Of a DNA stretch of 11,176 nt, positions 10,190 through 11,176 are shown piece after piece. How positions within the stretch are numbered: position 1 is the first letter of the stretch; every line of letters starts with the position of its first letter. The stretch is from assembly GCA_028565635.1 (NCBI GenBank), contig JAOXYB010020627.1:1-11176 (forward strand), given 5' to 3'. The notes beneath the pieces are model-generated. The model was not told the origin of the DNA and did no database searches. It was given only the letters and a program-made list of their open reading frames with translations. The DNA is from Phoronis ovalis (Eukaryota > Phoronida > Phoronidae). Made by a program: the position numbers and the translations under genes.

Positions 10190-10767
10190 TCACCATTGAA
10201 CTTTGTTTGACACTTGTTTTGCCCCATAAGGCTACAGGCTAGCTATTCTTAAACCTGTTCTATTGTACTGTCGAAATATTCATATTTAAACTTAATATAT
10301 ATTTAAAACCTGTAATCTCACCAAACCATGATAAAAACGAGTAATCGCAGACAGATAATTTGACCTGCTATTCAGGGCATTCCGTGGCAAGAAACCAAAA
10401 TGTATGGTTTTTCTATAACGAAATGCTGCCTCTCACCATTAAACTTTATTTGACACTTGTTTTGTCCCATGGACTGCAGGATAGCTATTCTTAAACCTGT
10501 TCTATTGTAATATTGGAATTTTACCCATTGAATGTTATCAGGGGTTTTGTTTGCCAATGACACTGTGAATATTAAAATTTTACATGAAGTGTTAACACAA
10601 CATCCTGTCAAAATATTCATATTTAAACTTAATATTTAAAACCTGTAATCTCATCAAACCATGATGAAAACGAGTAATCTCCGACAGATAATTTGACTTC
10701 TGCTATTCAGTGCATCCCGGTGCAAGGAATCAAAATGTATGGTTTCTCTGTAACGGAATGCTGCCTC
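10190..10767. repeat. Two-unit tandem duplication with a 95-bp length difference
   Basis: Unit 1 (10190-10432, 243 bp) and unit 2 (10433-10767, 335 bp) are head to tail. Each starts tcaccatt and ends tgctgcctc, and they share long near-identical blocks, including the one containing agctattcttaaacctgttc, the aaatattcatatttaaactt block, and the block ending with agacagataatttgac or cgacagataatttgac. Unit 2 carries an extra stretch at 10510-10604 (95 bp) that is absent from unit 1 between 10267 and 10268; smaller indels account for the rest of the difference. Unit 2 ends 97 bp before the next exon. The extra block could be an insertion in unit 2 or a deletion from unit 1; no clear target-site duplication marks it. 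The reverse-strand open frame within 10372-10620 is most likely incidental. Confidence 0.8.
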
Positions 10768-10864
10768 TAAGTTTGTGCATGTAAAGACAACCGGCATAAA
10801 GATAAGTCAATGATATGTATGCTTGCATATATATACAGTACCTTGCATTATTTTCTATGTGCAG

Positions 10865-11038
10865 GCCTGGGTGTTATGCTAGTGATAGTGGTCGTTGTTG
10901 GCTGGAGATGTACACCTCCTGATCATGAACCTTGTCACCTGTTATTCGGACTGGGACAATATTATGCAGAAGCAGAGAGAGAAATTGAACGACTGCAGGC
11001 AGAAATGCAACGAGAGAGGCAGCCGCAGTGGTTTGGAG
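10865..11038 (+). CDS. Coding exon B of the same membrane protein (rest of codon 504 to first base of codon 562)
   Basis: The acceptor ttttctatgtgcag ends at 10864, and the donor GAG|GTATGT cuts after 11038. The 174-nt exon is phase 1 at both ends and therefore symmetric. Joined to the base at 3392 it makes a Gly codon and continues with Leu-Gly-Val-Met, a run of Val and Gly-Trp, which completes membrane segment 2 (about residues 495-517). Next comes a short Cys/Pro/His segment (CTPPDHEPC, 519-527), then a charged helix-prone stretch from about 535 to 556 rich in Glu, Arg and Gln, which could form a short coiled coil in the cytosol. The perfect phase fit and the restored hydrophobic segment are the main evidence that this is the true next exon. 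The protein continues beyond the window. Confidence 0.85.
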
Positions 11039-11176
11039 GTATGTTAAACAATGGAGATCAATTAAAAATAAATATGCTGATTTTTTTTGCATATTGCAAG
11101 ACACCCTTTGCATTATATTTAATTAAAAGGCTTTCAGTGAAGTAAAGATTTTTATGCTTTCGGTGAAGTAAAGAAT
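11039..11176 (+). other. Start of the next intron (donor GTATGT), truncated by the window
   Basis: After the donor at 11039 the reading frame stays open only to about 11145 with an AT-rich, non-conserved look, so intron is the better reading. No further acceptor is seen before the window ends. Confidence 0.75.
11130..11175. repeat. Direct repeat, two 20-bp copies at period 26, running to the window edge
   Basis: gctttcagtgaagtaaagat (11130-11149) and gctttcggtgaagtaaagaa (11156-11175) differ at two positions. The window ends one base after the second copy, so this may be the start of a longer minisatellite in the intron. Confidence 0.65.

Noticed and set aside
10372-10620. 82-codon reverse-strand open frame
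   Set aside because: It crosses the junction of the two duplication units and the 95-bp block, so it is a by-product of the repeat structure.

Overview
The window looks like animal nuclear DNA holding part of one spliced gene on the + strand. It is AT-rich, with long CpG-poor non-coding stretches full of small decayed duplications. One long GC- and CpG-richer open frame ends exactly at a consensus splice donor, and a second exon about 7.5 kb downstream continues it in the matching phase. There are no bacterial-style operons, ribosome binding sites or RNA genes. The many TACATGT-type words and the short tandem duplications would fit a mollusc or another lophotrochozoan, but that is a weak compositional inference.

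Layout. Positions 1-1741 hold no coding sequence and are read as an upstream intron or flank; they contain a perfect 12-1-12 palindrome. Positions 1742-1882 are the probable 5' leader, with a hairpin and four upstream start codons. Positions 1883-3392 are a 1,510-nt coding exon. Positions 3393-10864 are a 7,472-nt intron. It contains a roughly 360-bp segment bounded by direct repeats, several short tandem duplications, and a two-unit duplication just before the next acceptor. Positions 10865-11038 are a second, 174-nt coding exon. A further intron runs to the window edge, so the 3' part of the gene is missing.

The gene. The joined frame gives at least 561 complete residues. There is a long Ser/Thr/Asn-rich, probably disordered amino-terminal region without a signal peptide, then a PPPY motif, an Arg/Ser-rich basic block, a Cys cluster, two closely spaced membrane segments forming a hairpin, and a charged helix-prone tail. 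The large intron falls inside the second membrane segment. I do not recognise the family and give no gene symbol. The architecture suggests a membrane-anchored adaptor with both ends in the cytosol, but that function is inference.

I found no clear evidence of a new multi-gene system. The points most worth following are the unrecognised membrane protein itself, its upstream-ORF-rich leader, the palindrome at 416-440, the direct-repeat-bounded segment at 5064-5423 and the tandem duplication at 10190-10767.
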